From NCBI RefSeq assembly GCF_027942865.1, contig NC_134510.1, positions 12,862,743 through 12,926,742 of the forward strand: a stretch of DNA of 64,000 bases, read 5' to 3'. Under the pieces are notes generated by a model, which was not told the origin of the DNA, made no database searches, and saw only the letters and a program-made list of their open reading frames with translations. The translations under genes were made by a program, and so were the position numbers. The first letter of the stretch is position 1. The number at the start of each line of letters is the position of its first letter. Below are positions 1 through 11,477 of the stretch, piece by piece. This DNA is from Odontesthes bonariensis (taxonomy: Eukaryota; Chordata; Actinopteri; Atheriniformes; Atherinopsidae).

Positions 1-75
1 ACTGCTCTCTTGCGATGAGAACCTGATCTCCAGCCGGGTAGTTGTTCATCTGAGTATCCACAGAGAGGCTCAATC
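1..75 (-). CDS. ttk: ttk coding exon 6 (partial, continues past window edge)
   Basis: Acceptor TCTGGCCCTCAG at 76-77. Encodes IEPLCGYSDEQLPGWRSG then SHRKRAV, resembling the human TTK linker around GYRNSLRQTNK. The exon continues beyond base 1. Confidence 0.78.
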
Positions 76-1262
76 CTGAGGGCCAGAGAACAAGAAAATG
101 TCAGATATCCTTTGTCAGAAGAAACCTTCTTAATTCTCCAAGGCTGCTTTATTCTTACCCTGAACCGACAATACTGGACAGCTGCAAGTCGCCCGTCCCA
201 TCTGATATTCTGCTGACTTTCTGGAATTCAGAGCCTTTTTTGACAGAATTCTGCACATTGTTGTTTGGCAGTACTGGAAACGTAAAAAGTCCCATAGAAA
301 AGAAAAGCATGATTGGTTAAAAGATAATACAGTAATTATACGCTTATAAACACTAAACTTGGGTCTGCATGGATACTAAAAAAAAAAAAAAAAAAACGTC
401 CAAACAATGTGTGAATACTCACGTGGTGTGTTCTCCTTATCCTCTGGGCAGAAAAGGGTCTTGCCTGCATGCATGCTCTTCAGAGCAGCCTCCAACAGCT
501 CCTTTGGTTTGGCCCCCACCTCAAGAGCATTCTGCAATATGTGAATGCCTCTCTTTGCGTTGCCTGACAACACAGTATGACATAAGATGCACATCATGAG
601 GTTTCTGACACACTCACAAGAAGAACAATAAAAAAATAATCCCATCTCTCTACCTTGCGAATGCTCAAATTGTGCATGTGCAATGTGGACAAATGCAAAG
701 TTCTGGCTGTGAGATCTCGCCACATTGAAGTTGGGCTCCGCCTCATTGACATCTTGAATTCTAACAGACAAAAACAGAATAAAAAGAAAAAACATGAATT
801 GTGTAGTTTGCGAGTTCATTAATCCATTGTTATAGGCGTTAGAATGTATGCTCACGCTTTCAGCTCTGCAAATCTGACCAACATCCTGGCATAGCTCTCA
901 TTCTGGCTGTGTTTCCCCAGCAGCATATTGGAGAACACTCTTGTGTAAAAGTCTATAAGCCTAGTGAGATGTTTATTGTCCACGTGAGGGTCCCCTTTCT
1001 TCTCCAGGTCCATCAAATACGAGAAGCAGGATTCAGGGGAGTTTGAGCGGATGACCTTGTTGATGTTGCCTGTGTCATCTCAAACAAGTAACAAGTGTCG
1101 TGACTGCACACAGCATGATAAGACATGGATATTGATATAAATCAACCTTAAAGTAACAGCCCATCATTGTTTACCTTCGTTGATATCCTTATGAATTCTG
1201 TTAATCTTTTGAGAAAGCCTGGCAAGTTGCTGCTGTCTGTCTGTATGTTCTTCTTCCTCCAT
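1..1262 (-). CDS. ttk: TTK/Mps1 dual-specificity kinase, N-terminal part (3' end cut by window edge)
   Basis: Spindle-assembly-checkpoint kinase acting at kinetochores; this part encodes the N-terminal extension and TPR domain. Six coding exons on the minus strand join in frame: 1175-1262 (ATG at 1262-1260), 856-1078, 654-760, 423-563, 159-273 and 1-75 (running off the edge), about 249 codons. Seen: residues after the start read MEEEEHTDRQQQ, then a stretch with QNESYARMLVRFAELKA and NFAFVHIAHAQFEHSQG, which match the TPR region of vertebrate TTK (human has QNESFARIQVRFAELKA and KFAFVHISFAQFELSQG). The start is the first ATG, lying exactly at an exon acceptor; a non-coding exon 1 ends near 1874. 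The kinase domain is not in this window. Head-to-head with ebag9. Family identity is confident; the exact junctions of the 159-273 exon rest on frame and splice-site fit only. Confidence 0.92.
159..273 (-). CDS. ttk: ttk coding exon 5 (post-TPR linker)
   Basis: 115 bp; acceptor TTTTTACGTTTCCAG, donor CAGG/GTAAGA. Reading phase carried from exon 4 gives an open frame (LLPNNNVQNSVKKGSEFQK and on) that hands over correctly to the next exon. The linker is poorly conserved, so support comes from frame and splice sites rather than homology. Confidence 0.75.
423..563 (-). CDS. ttk: ttk coding exon 4
   Basis: 141 bp; acceptor TGTTGTCAG, donor CCAC/GTGAGT. Encodes GNAKRGIHILQNALEVGAKP and ELLEAALKSMHAGK, corresponding to the last TPR repeat of TTK. 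Confidence 0.92.
654..760 (-). CDS. ttk: ttk coding exon 3
   Basis: 107 bp; acceptor TGTCTGTTAG, donor CAAG/GTAGAG. Encodes IQDVNEAEPNFNVARSHSQ and FAFVHIAHAQFEHSQ, the most strongly conserved TTK TPR motif visible here. Confidence 0.93.
856..1078 (-). CDS. ttk: ttk coding exon 2
   Basis: 223 bp; acceptor TTGTTTGAG, donor GTGAGC. Encodes DDTGNINKVIRSN through NESYARMLVRFAELKA, the first helices of the TTK TPR domain. An alternative acceptor nine bases further in (ACACAG) would also keep frame but would lose the DDTG residues that align with human DNSG. Confidence 0.9.
1175..1262 (-). CDS. ttk: ttk coding exon 1 (contains start codon)
   Basis: 88 bp. Acceptor CACTTCAG immediately before ATG, donor GAAG/GTAAAC. 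Encodes MEEEEHTDRQQQLARLSQK and on to HKDINE, leaving one base (G) that completes an Asp codon in the next exon. Confidence 0.88.
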
Positions 1263-1873
1263 CTGAAGTGATTAGATAAACACACAAACACATTATTCCA
1301 AACAAGAACATGCGTACTAGCTTATTATCATGACGTTCGGCACCAAAGGTACCAAATCCTGTTCAGAGGAATGAGAAATTTCATGACGACAACCCTGTTA
1401 GCGGGCACGGACACGCCTAAATAGACATGTTTAGATGATTTACATTTATTCCTGCATTAATGACAACCGTTAAAATAAGTAATATTAGAGATAAAAGCGA
1501 AGATGTGATAACACAGTAACCAGCGTTGAGACAACGCTTAAGACGCAATAGTGACGTTAGGAATGCACAATGCTGCACTGTTTGATGAAACAACTTTCCT
1601 ATGCACAACAGATATGCCGAGACACAAGATAAAACCTTCATAACATGTTTAAGGAAGAGTATTTGATACAAATCCTCCTTAAAAAAAATATATATATACA
1701 CATCTTCGTGTTTACGATCAAAGCTAGCTTAACTAGCTAACACTGGGAATGTTATTGACGATAAATAGCTTAGCACAGAAAGTCCTTATGTACCACGAGA
1801 ACTCACATTAAAGTCGCATAAAGAAGTTGTCAATAAAATCAACACGTCGTGAGGATATTCAAAGTAATCTTAC

Positions 1874-1975
1874 CGTCTTTACAATGTCATTAACACCGTA
1901 TTCACGAAAAAAGCTCTTCCTCTCATAGGATTTGCGGTATAGCCTAACAGAAAGGGCTCGATTTTAACTGCCAGT
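1874..1975 (-). other. ttk: ttk 5' untranslated exon 1 (approximate start)
   Basis: A strong donor, ACG/GTAAGA, lies at 1873-1872 on the minus strand and has no in-frame coding upstream of the exon-2 ATG. The transcription start is not determined by sequence; I place it around 1960-1980 from the promoter motifs just beyond. Confidence 0.55.
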
Positions 1976-2450
1976 TTTCAAATGTGCCACTTCCGTTCAA
2001 GTCGTGTATTGATTGGGTAGTTTAAATGACGTAACGTACCTCGAGCACGAAATTTTCTTTGCAAACCCCAATGCAAAGATTGAAAGCGTTTTTTTAAAGA
2101 ATGTTTTCTTTGTGTTTTTTCTACACACGCATTTTTTTATGATCAATGATAAACTCATCGTTTGCATTTTTTAATCATATTATAAGTGAGTTGCAGTATA
2201 TCTCTTGAATGCGTAAAATATGTAAAATACCATTGTAGCCTAGACGAACTCACTGAATGGTTAATTCAGTGAATAATATTACACAATCCGTATTTGTGAA
2301 AAAGTAAATTTTGTTAATATACAATCAATTTAAGACATGTTCAAACGTTTTTATGTATTTTTCTATTTTCCGACAATACCTGAAGCAGCTTGGTCACGTT
2401 GGTACTTCTCGGTTCCTGCTCCTCCCAGTTCAAATATGGCAGCCATGGGA
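1976..2450. promoter_or_regulatory. Shared ttk/ebag9 promoter segment
   Basis: Lies between the divergent 5' ends of ttk (minus) and ebag9 (plus). Seen: TTTGAA (a CHR-type element) on the minus strand at 1977-1982, an ETS site CACTTCCG at 1988-1995, an inverted CCAAT box (ATTGG) at 2012-2016, TTTAAA at 2021-2026, a CRE-like TGACGTAA at 2027-2034, and a YY1-like ATGGCAGCCATGGG at 2436-2449 near the expected ebag9 start. CCAAT plus CHR is the established arrangement of G2/M genes bound by NF-Y and DREAM/MMB. Motif assignment is by eye. Confidence 0.55.
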
Positions 2451-2706
2451 CAGAAACGAGCGACGGCACAAATTTAGTGTTTTTTATGATACGACATTGG
2501 TGTGGGAAGCTGTATCATGCATAGTTTGGTCGCAGCAGCGATATGTTTTGTCGGTGCTAATGTGTCGACTGAGTAAGGATTCTAAAGGGTTCAGAAATGT
2601 CATGTTTTCCAGTGGGCTAAGCTAGCAACCAACGGTTAGCAAATAAATGTACTTGTCTCTTCTGACACGCAAGAAGACACAGTTTGCCCTGCTCATAGCT
2701 TTCTAG
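2430..2706 (+). other. ebag9: ebag9 5' untranslated exon 1 (start approximate)
   Basis: Ends at a strong donor TTTCTAG/GTGAGT (2706/2707) and precedes the acceptor of the ATG-containing exon at 3078. The 5' limit is inferred from the YY1-like initiator motif near 2436. Confidence 0.5.
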
Positions 2707-3089
2707 GTGAGTATGTTTTTTTTTAAAGTTCGGCCAAAATTTAACCTAAAAACCTAGGCGCGTTAATTACCCTGAAAGGTTCTAGGAGGAATCAAATGCA
2801 GGTTCTGTCTCGATGTTATCAGATGAATGACATGTCCGCAGTGATGGTATTTTACATGTTTGGGTCACGGTGCTCCAAATTTGAGCAGTTCTTGGTTCAG
2901 TGTGCTGACCTTATTTATGAGTTCTCATTAAGTTTTGGTCATCTTGTCAACCTTTTTGCTAACCTGCAAATATATCGATGTGCTTGCAGACATGCGTGCT
3001 GCAGCTTGTGGTCGGAGCAAAGCGAGATATGACATGGTCATTTCAAACGTTTAATGTTTTTCTTCTTCTCCCAACAGCCTAATTTCATC

Positions 3090-3172
3090 ATGGCCATCAC
3101 TCAGTTCCGTCTGTTCAAGATCTGCACGTGCTTAGCCAGCTTACTTTCTTTCTTTAAAAGGCTGATATGCAG
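3090..3172 (+). CDS. ebag9: ebag9 coding exon 1
   Basis: 83 coding bp; the exon itself begins at 3078 after acceptor TTCTCCCAACAG. Encodes the N-terminal membrane segment, ending FFKRLIC plus two bases. Donor CAG/GTGAGC. Confidence 0.95.
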
Positions 3173-6100
3173 GTGAGCACAAATAAACAAACGCATCGTC
3201 CAGTACTGTACTGTGCAAGATCGTCGGGTCACTCCTTATATCTCTTTTCCTATGGAGTGGGACTTTTTTGTAATCTTTTTAAAAGTGACCTTGAGCAGCA
3301 GTTCTTCAGGCCTGCTCAGGGTCTCAAAAGTTTACATTGGACATTGGCTTCTTTTTCACTAATTTTTCAGTCTTTAACACTGACTTATGAATCATTCGAG
3401 CATAAAAGAGGCACCACACTGAAGGGATGAACCAGTTTTATCTCTACACATAAGACATTATCGCAAGGAACCATGTTTTCCTAGTATTATACGAAGATAT
3501 GTCTTCTTCATGCTTTTCTTCTACAGCTGAATACAACTTTACACGTTCACTGAAGTAAAAGTGGAATCAAACTCACTTTAACTTTATCTCTGCTTCTAAT
3601 GTGTGGGCATTTGACAGTGCTTCAAGCAGATGTAATTGGCAGAGCTCTGGTTGGTAGAACCATCTCTGCATTGAAGACAATTGATGTTAGTGTTTGGTAA
3701 CATTTGTTTGTTGCTTTCATTAGCGTTCATTTATTCATTTCATTCATTTATCGAGCAATTTGGATATTTTCAACAGGAGTGGAAGGGGCCGCAAGCTCAG
3801 TGGCGACCAAATCACTCTCCCGACAACAGTGGATTTTTCCTCATCTTTACCGAAACAGGTCAGTACCTGCACCGGTTATCTGAACAGTTCAGGGGCTGGA
3901 GGTCAGTGTTAGTGGAGGTAAACTGCAGATATAACCAGGAGATGAAATTTTCCAGTTTTATGTTTGTTTTGTTTTTTCACAACAAATCAAAAACAAAGTA
4001 TCATTTTGTATCCTAGTCCGCACAGCCAGAGATTGAAGAATGGAGTTCATGGGATGAAGAGGCTCCTACAAGTATTAAAATTGAAGGTGGCAATGGAAAC
4101 GTTTCCCCTCCACCCGACGATGTGGAAGAAGAGCCCGACTACTTCAAAGACATGACTCCCACCATCAGGAAAACACAGAAGGTATGTCCAATGACAGCGC
4201 AGTTAGAGGTCAACTATTATAAAAGCAGATGCTGTTGAAGATGAGCTCAAAGCTCTGAATACATCTTTTGAACGATGGAGATATGTCTGTCTGACAGTTG
4301 GTACATTTCATCAGCAATTTTGGATTCGCCTGTTGAAGTATTGCCTCGTGAAAACCTCGACAGAATCATCAAACTTTGGAAAGAATTATTATCAGTGGGG
4401 GTTAATCAACGTCTCTTCAGCAGTGTACACGACATACTTCCATGTTCCCTGGAGTAGTTTGGCGGTCCTGCAAAAAATGTACAACATAAATCACAGATAT
4501 CTCAGTTGTATGCATGGGTCGCATACATGACTGTTGAATACATAAGCATGTTTGATAACTGTGAGTATGAATTTACAGATTTGTTTCTCTGTTGACCGGA
4601 GCAGAGCTGCATAACACTGTCATTATGATCAATCCCAGCAGCTATTCAAACCCTTCTGAGCTGAAATCCTGCCACCAAAGTCATTCAGTTCAACAAGCAC
4701 TCGGTGCTTGTTTTTTCTCCTCACTTTGAATAAAAACTGAATCAATTTGATGCAATAGACACAAACACAGGAAAGTTGTGTCTTATCTGTGTCAGCTTCA
4801 CACACACACGCACGCACGCACACACCTGTGATTAAAAAGTAGATCCCACCCACAGTGAAGGGATGCTGTCTGTAAAGGAAAAGCTGTGCCGAGTCAAACC
4901 GTACCGTACTGTACTGTACTCATGGAAAAAGGCCATTATATAGCAAACATTTTACTCACTGATCTTATGTGTTCAGTTTTTCCTCCTAGTAAACTTTCTG
5001 ACTTGGAAAAAATAAACGTGACATGCTCTGAATGAAAAATAAATCCAGGAGACCCTCTACATTTTTTTTGTTGTATGTTACCAAAGAAACACCGGTTTGA
5101 TTTAGTTAGTTTTCTCTCTCTTGGCGTTTTTCCTGCATTACAAACTCTACTGGTTTATTTGCCCCCAAAAAAGTAATTGAGACAACTGAAACAATTTCAG
5201 TTGATAATTTGGATGGTCACATAGCTAATATGATGCATAGTAAAGGTAAAAGTAAGTTGCATTCAACATACGTAGATGTAGTACTGTTCAATGAAACTGA
5301 AACTCTTGGTTAGGCTGGATTATTTTAGAATACAGTAGGCTTGCAAACTTCATGCAAGTATGTTGCATTTCCTGTTCATCAAACCTTGATTGTAACATCA
5401 GACGGAGCCTGTAAATGAAAAGTTTGTCAGCTTGACCTGCTCTTCAACAATAGCATCAGCTGACTGTGTCACAATAGTCTCATCATTTCCTTATGCCAAT
5501 CATTTGAGCTGATTGCAATCAAGTTGGATAATTGTCCGAATCATATCCATCCAGCTTCATTAAAAACAGATTGGACCATATAGTTTTATTTCACTTTTTA
5601 GACAATCACTTTTCCATGACGCTTTTTGCACCTTCTTCTTCTGCTGTGAGTTAATAATGCCAGCAGCCTGTCTGGAGATCCCTTACCCCTAACATTCAAC
5701 TGAGTCCTTCATTGGAGCTTGCGCTGACTTCATGGCTTTTATGGCAAAGTCAAAGGGGAGGTCTTAAAATAATAGTTTAGAAGGAACATATAAAGAACTG
5801 TCAGTTTAGGTCTGAGCTCCTCTCCTTTTTCTCTGTTTTTTTGCTTTGAAGATCGTGCTGAAGAAGAGGGAGCCCTTGAACTATTTGGTGCCTGATGGCT
5901 CGGCAGGATTCTCCAGCAGGCTGGCAGCCTCTCAGGATATGATGACCTTCAGTCCACCTTCGGTGAGTTCCAGGCTTTCTCCTTCTCACTTAAGTGGGAG
6001 TTTTCTTTGCAAAATCAAGAACCAAGTAGAGTTCTCTATGTAGTCCATGTCGGTTAAAGCTAAGGCAGGCATCCCAAATCATTAGTCAAGTCACTATATC

Positions 6101-6920
6101 ACGTTAAACGCAGCATCCTAACTGGTATGATTTCAAACCACCCATTTGCACAGGCCGAACTGGGAGAAATGGAAACCTGGCAGGAGGACACAAATGCCTG
6201 GGAGGACGAGTCTGATGCTGCCTGGGAGGCAGAGGAGGTGCTCAGGTAATCATTCATTCATGTATTCAGATTATCAGCTGAACAAACTAGTTAATACAAC
6301 CTGCAAGAGACTTTAAATAAAAACGGATCAATATTAACCTCACATAAACCTGCCTGTATAGGACATCATTTGAAATGGGGCCGCGTGGTGGTTGGCTCTT
6401 TTGCACAGTAAGAAGGTTTCCAGTTCAAGTCTTTGCTTGTTCTCACCTTTGAAATATTTAGTACTGAAGATGATGGATTTTTTTTTAAAGTGCTGAAGGA
6501 ATCTTCCCCTGCTGTGAGATTGCTTTCAGAATTGAGTTATTCCACGTTCCCACGGATGTCGATGTGCTATTTTAAAAAGTATGTTTTCCCTGCATCTATA
6601 ACCATGGATCTGTGTACATATTATAAAGAGTCATGGAGAGTTATGTCCAGTAGGTGGCAGTGTGCCCCATTTATTACAACCTGGATGGTTCAAAGAACAG
6701 GATTCTGTTTTAACCCAGCACCAGCTGATCTGGCTTCCACTGAAACACTCTGACAACGTTGGTCACGATCATGTTTTGTCTTCCTCCTTTTGTTTTTAAA
6801 AGGCAACAGAAGATGGCCGAGAGAGAGAAGCGGTTCATGGAGCAGCAGAGGAAAAAGATGGAGAAAGATGCTCAGAGAATGCTGAAGAAGGACCAGAAGA
6901 TCGCTGTCAAGCTCTCATAA
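3090..6920 (+). CDS. ebag9: EBAG9/RCAS1, receptor-binding cancer antigen (complete)
   Basis: Golgi-associated type III membrane protein that modulates vesicle traffic and secretion. Six coding exons join in frame: 3090-3172, 3777-3858, 4026-4181, 5852-5962, 6154-6245 and 6803-6920 (stop TAA), giving 213 residues, the same length as human EBAG9. Seen: the N-terminal MAITQFRLFKICTCLASLLS membrane segment with cysteines that are palmitoylated in the family, then GRKLSGDQITLP, DYFKDMTPTIRKTQK, KKREPLN, GFSSRLAASQD, WQEDTNAWEDESDAAW, and a C-terminal charged coiled coil (EKRFMEQQRKKMEKDAQRM) ending AVKLS. The exon-4 acceptor at 4024-4025 is preferred over one nine bases upstream because it reproduces the human spacing before the EEW motif. 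Divergent from ttk, convergent with sybu. Confidence 0.97.
3777..3858 (+). CDS. ebag9: ebag9 coding exon 2
   Basis: 82 bp; acceptor TTTTCAACAG, donor CAG/GTCAGT. Encodes RSGRGRKLSGDQITLPTTVD and FSSSLPKQ. Confidence 0.95.
4026..4181 (+). CDS. ebag9: ebag9 coding exon 3
   Basis: 156 bp; acceptor TCCGCACAG, donor AAG/GTATGT. Encodes PEIEEWSSWDEEAPTSIK through DYFKDMTPTIRKTQK. A competing acceptor CCTAG at 4015-4016 would add three codons (SAQ) in frame. Confidence 0.92.
4798..4827. repeat. CA/CG dinucleotide-tetranucleotide microsatellite
   Basis: (CA)n then (CGCA)n then (CA)n within an ebag9 intron. Confidence 0.85.
4898..4922. repeat. Short GTACC/GTACT pentamer tandem
   Basis: ACCGTACCGTACTGTACTGT inside ebag9 intron, followed by CATGGAAAAAGG; resembles the end of a fish non-autonomous element, but no partner end is found. 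Confidence 0.4.
5852..5962 (+). CDS. ebag9: ebag9 coding exon 4
   Basis: 111 bp; acceptor TTTGCTTTGAAG, donor TCG/GTGAGT. Encodes IVLKKREPLNYLVPDG and GFSSRLAASQDMMTFSPPS. Confidence 0.95.
6154..6245 (+). CDS. ebag9: ebag9 coding exon 5
   Basis: 92 bp; acceptor TTTGCACAG, donor CAG/GTAATC. Encodes AELGEMETWQEDTNAWEDES and the AAWEAEEVL segment. Confidence 0.95.
6803..6920 (+). CDS. ebag9: ebag9 coding exon 6 (terminal)
   Basis: 118 bp including TAA; acceptor TTTTTAAAAG. Encodes the basic/acidic C-terminal coiled coil ending KIAVKLS. Confidence 0.96.
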
Positions 6921-7345
6921 CGTTTTAGAAATGCTCAGCTCTGAGCCAGATTGATTGGGGCGGGGGCAAAGACACTTGATTTGTCGTTAATCTGTCTTTA
7001 AAGTCATCAAACCAACCAGGATTATCATCGTACACTATTTATCTGTTTGCAAACTGTCCTCTTCCTCCTCCTGTTTCCACCAGCAGCCATTTTGCTCCGT
7101 TTTCCAGCTGCATTACTGTAAAATGCATCAGTCTAGAGACTAGATAATACCCACGGTGCATTCACTGTTCATATGACAAGGTTCCTCAAGGGAGAGTTGT
7201 TAAAATCATCTAAGAGTAAAAGTTCAACACATCGCTTGAAGGCCTCATTTAGATTCAGATTGAATCCGACAGGTGATGTTAGAACGCATCTTTTTTTTTT
7301 TTTTCCCCAGGAACATTTGTAAATAAAGGGGTACCTGTGCTACCT
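6921..7345 (+). other. ebag9: ebag9 3' UTR with poly(A) signal
   Basis: First clear AATAAA is at 7322-7327, about 400 bp after the stop. Further signals at roughly 7596 (ATTAAA) and 8530 (AATAAA) could give longer transcripts. Confidence 0.6.
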
Positions 7346-9690
7346 TTTTAAAACAAGTAATGGGTACAATTGCTTTTTCTTTGTCTCTTAATGGCCTCAA
7401 ATAACAAAGAAGTGTAATTTATTTTTATGCATCACTGTACACCAGTGACATCCTTTGGTTTGCTGATTATTGTGTTTTTATATTTATGTCTTTCACAGTC
7501 TGAAAACTTAAATTTTTCCTTTTTCTTAATAATTTTTGCTTAATATTTCACACTGTCTCCCTGTGTTATGTAGCCCTCACTACACTGAAATCTGCATTAA
7601 ATGAAGACTGGAGATTTTCAAACTTGGTATGGTTGATAATCATAGACTGGAATCCAGCCCAGCTATGGAGGATAGTCATGGGTTCCTATGGTAACCTCTT
7701 GGCTACTGGTCTTATGTGCATTATCAGTTTTCGTCATCTTTTGATATTGAAGGAAACAATTGAATGATTGGTGCATTTGTTGTCTGCTGGTGGGAGGTGT
7801 TCCCACTCTGTCGGTAAATGCTTGATCTACAACCTGTGCAGATTTCTACAAATCATGAATCCCCAATGCAGCAGAATCTCAGGCCAATTATTTTATTCAC
7901 CAAGAAAAAAAGATGGAAAAACAAATGTTTACTTCCTGAAACCTAAGGCTTACAGCTGAAGTTAATGGTTTTGACTCGGCTCGTTATGTGCTGTAATGAA
8001 ATTCATAATCGGCAGACGAAAACTTACTAACAGTGCCAGTGTTGTCATGGAAACATTGCTGGGGTGAGAAAAGCAGACGTGATACAGTATTCTTCTGGTT
8101 CATGCCTGATAATAAATGGTTGGAAGTGAGATAAAGGAGGGGATTTTAATTCTCAGTGCTGCGGTTACAAAAGCTTTGCAAGTTATGAGATTTCTGATTT
8201 ACGTTCCGATTCGGTTCAAACTAATAAGATGATTGATACATGGCCAGTTTTAACCTGAGGAGCAAATGTTTGAGGGAATTCAGTAAAATGGATTTTGTTT
8301 TCCCCCGTGTGATCCATTTAAAAAGGAAAAAAAGCATGTTGCTCTTTTCATTTTATTTAGTTTTTTTTCTTTTTAACTCAAAAGAATCCCTGCTTTGTTT
8401 CTCTTGCATTTTCTCAGTTTGACATGTTCTAAATGCTAGTGTTTGAGCATAAGAAAGGACTTAAATGGAGAATGAGTTCAGATTTGACAGACTGTATATC
8501 TGATGTATTAGTCCTGAAAAAGTTTTTAATAAAAATAATGGATTTAGACCTTTAAAACTGAATAACTTTATGAAGCATTAACTGTTGTAATCACTGATTG
8601 AAATCCTTGCATATTGGACCTTTTTATGGGTTCAATATGAAGGTTCAGGCTTTTTATTAGCCATGAGGGCTGTGACACCAGAGATGGTCGTCAGTTAAAT
8701 AAAGCAATGTGGTGCATCTGTATTGGTTACCATAAGAAAACATTAGCATGCTTACATGCTGAACAGTTGAACATGGTAGATATTCTTGCTAATTGCCATC
8801 TTCATGCTAGAATTACCTGAAAACACCACTGCACCTGAGCTCAGCTTCCCAAACCCTTCAACACTAACAAGAACAAGCTGAGGCTTCAAACCAGGCTAGC
8901 TTGTTACCTGCGTTGACAGATAGCTTACAGCATTCATTTGTTCCCTGTAATGATGTCACTCCTATCTGCCAGGGGACACTGCCTGCTTGTTAAAACCTCT
9001 CAGACTAACCTACTTTCAAAAAGGCAAAATTCTCATCAGTCTTCGGAGAGGGAATAATTCACATGGATGCAGATGCACATCAGCAGATGTAACAGAACTG
9101 ATGTGTTCTCAGTCTCCCCACCACTGCCGCCCACTCATTTAATCTGGCTTCCATAAACTGTTCATGGGGATTACAGTATTTGATGACTCATTTCTTTGAT
9201 GCCTTTAAGCCGAGAGTTCATGGTTATACAACTGTAGATCACTACATGGCAAAGTGGAAATGAAGTCAGAGGCAAGCTGTTAGCTTATTTGACCAAGACT
9301 GAATATGGATAGATGTTACGATAGGAGGTATTGGTAGTTTATGGGGATTGACTTTCAGCTTTGCTTGCATCGACAGCCTTTTTATAGATTCTGAGAGATT
9401 CCAGTAAAGTGGATCTAATGCACATAGTCAGCTCCATGGCACAAGGGTGTTTGAAAACACAGGCTAAGAAGGCTTTTACACAAGAAGAACCGCTTACACT
9501 TTGGTGCAAACTAAACAGTCTCCACCATTTTTAGCTATTTATGTGTAGATCATGTAGAGAAACTCGGTCTTTGCCAACATTTAGAACAGGCCCGTAGATA
9601 AATATAACTTTAAGGGCTCAGCTTCCTATGCAGAAGAATGATTCTGCCCAGAACAAGATTAAAACAAAGCTTTCACTGTCCAAATGGGCC
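7346..9690. other. ebag9-sybu convergent intergenic stretch
   Basis: AT-rich; no coding signal on either strand beyond short chance ORFs, and no repeat I can name. Part of it may be extended 3' UTR of ebag9. Confidence 0.5.
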
Positions 9691-10294
9691 CAGAATTATC
9701 ATGCTTTATTAATAAAGATACAAGGACATTTGATGTAAACCACCAGTATTGCACATTTCTCAGGCACGTAACAAGTGTCGGTTGCTTTGAAGCGTCAACT
9801 TAATATCTATGAACGATACATGGGCGGTGCAGAGTAAAGCTCTACTCCCAGGGTACGGGGGAAAGGATTCACAAAACAGTGAACTCACATTAAAGCTTTG
9901 GCTGAAGTTTTAAGGTTTCTTTTTGAACAGAAACAAATAGATTTCACAACCCATGAAACAGAAAGTAGCATTCAGTCTTTCAACTCCTGAAAAAAAAAAA
10001 AAAAAACTACTAGGGACACCACTTGACAATGACAACACATAACCATCTACCCAGATGATCTCTTTGTAAATGTAAATTATAAATACATAAATAAACCCCG
10101 TTATAAATAATCCCTTTCATGTCACCACTCGCCTTCACATCATGGTAACCGTACAGTGCAAAGTAACAGTGCTTGAACAAAAATAACTGCATTGATCTCA
10201 CCAAGTGTTGAACAAAAAAAATATGTCAAATACTCTTAAGATGCTTAAGTGCTTTTAGTTCAAAGTTAGGGGTACGCATGCAGGTTGGTTGCCA
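9691..10294 (-). other. sybu: sybu 3' UTR with poly(A) signal
   Basis: On the minus strand, an AATAAA (TTTATT at 9705-9710 on the plus strand) lies about 585 bp after the sybu stop codon. An A-run on the plus strand sits near 9990. Confidence 0.6.
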
Positions 10295-11477
10295 CTACGC
10301 ATCTGGACTGTCTGCGACCTGGCGAAGAGAGTGCAATCCCATGATGCAACAGCCCCTGATCAGAGCGGCAATGTTGTACACTGGAGCGCTCCCGTCCACA
10401 CCGTGCCGAGAGTACAGCCAGGCCACCGTCGGCAACACCGGGGCTGCTACTGCGACCAGATCAACCAGGAAGCTGTTGCTCCAGTAACGCTTGCCAACCA
10501 CATCCAGTCCTGGAGACAGACAATTTTCCCCCTCATTGACTCCAAAGTCCAGCTCCTCCATAAACCGGCGACTCTCTGCAGGCTCCAAGCAACATTTGCC
10601 AGAATCGGTTGAGGTGTCGGGGCTCCCTGGAGGCATGTTGGGTTGGGAAGGTGTTGGGTCAGGCTGAATGGCAGTAGAGGAAGTGATGGAGGGTAGGTTC
10701 GGAAATCCCAGGAGACTGCTGGGGGATGCCAACGCTGCATCCTCCAATGAAGCCCCGTGGAACTTGAGCATCTGAAGAAGCAGCGCCTGCAGGTCCGGAG
10801 ACATGGGCACTGGCTCAGTCTGGATTCCTTTATCATCCGAGTTCTGCTGAGAAGGAGGGCTTGAGGAGATTGCATCTGTGGTTGCAAGTGCATTTGGCAG
10901 AGATGGTGGGTGTGTAGTAGATACATCGGCCAACTCTCCCTCTGACAGAGCAGACACCCAAAACTCAGACTCTTCTGGGGCCCCTGGCTTGCTACTGGAA
11001 TCCTGGCTGAAATCCATTGTAGTGGACATGAGGACTTGCTCAAAAATATCTTCTCTGTTGGCCATCTCATCGTTTATCAGCAGCCCGCTGTCCGCCATTG
11101 CCTCTGCTCCTTGGTCTTCCAGCTCCATCCCACCCTCCTCCACTACCACCTTCTTTCCACCTTCATCAGGGCTGTCACACATAAAGTCCAAGGAGTTTTC
11201 GTCATGGAGGTTAGCGCCACTTTGGGCAAGCTCCATGCTTTGCAGCAGGGACTCCAACTTTCTGTTTTGGATGTTGATATCAATGAAGTACTTCTGTATA
11301 CCCTTATCCTTCTCCATCAGGCTGCTCTTCATGGTTTCCACCACCTGACGGAGCTGTTTGATTTCTTTGCGGGCTTCTTTGAGGGACAGCTGAGCCTCCA
11401 CTCTGTGACATTCCTCTTCAATCCAGTCTTCCCTCATTCTGCCAAGCTGTGCCTTAAGCTCCTCAACCTCTGTCTCT
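10295..11477 (-). CDS. sybu: sybu coding exon 7 (terminal, large)
   Basis: 1183 bp; acceptor TTTATTAG. Begins ETEVEELKAQLGRMREDW, carries the conserved coiled coil, a Ser/Pro/Gln-rich variable region, and the C-terminal transmembrane segment. Ends QVADSPDA then stop. Confidence 0.96.

Noticed and set aside
376..855. Single 159-codon ORF on the minus strand
   Set aside because: Fuses two real ttk exons with the intron between them; replaced by the spliced exons 423-563 and 654-760.
2311..2625. 104-codon plus-strand ORF in the ttk/ebag9 intergenic region
   Set aside because: Overlaps the expected ebag9 promoter and UTR; composition and content not protein-like.
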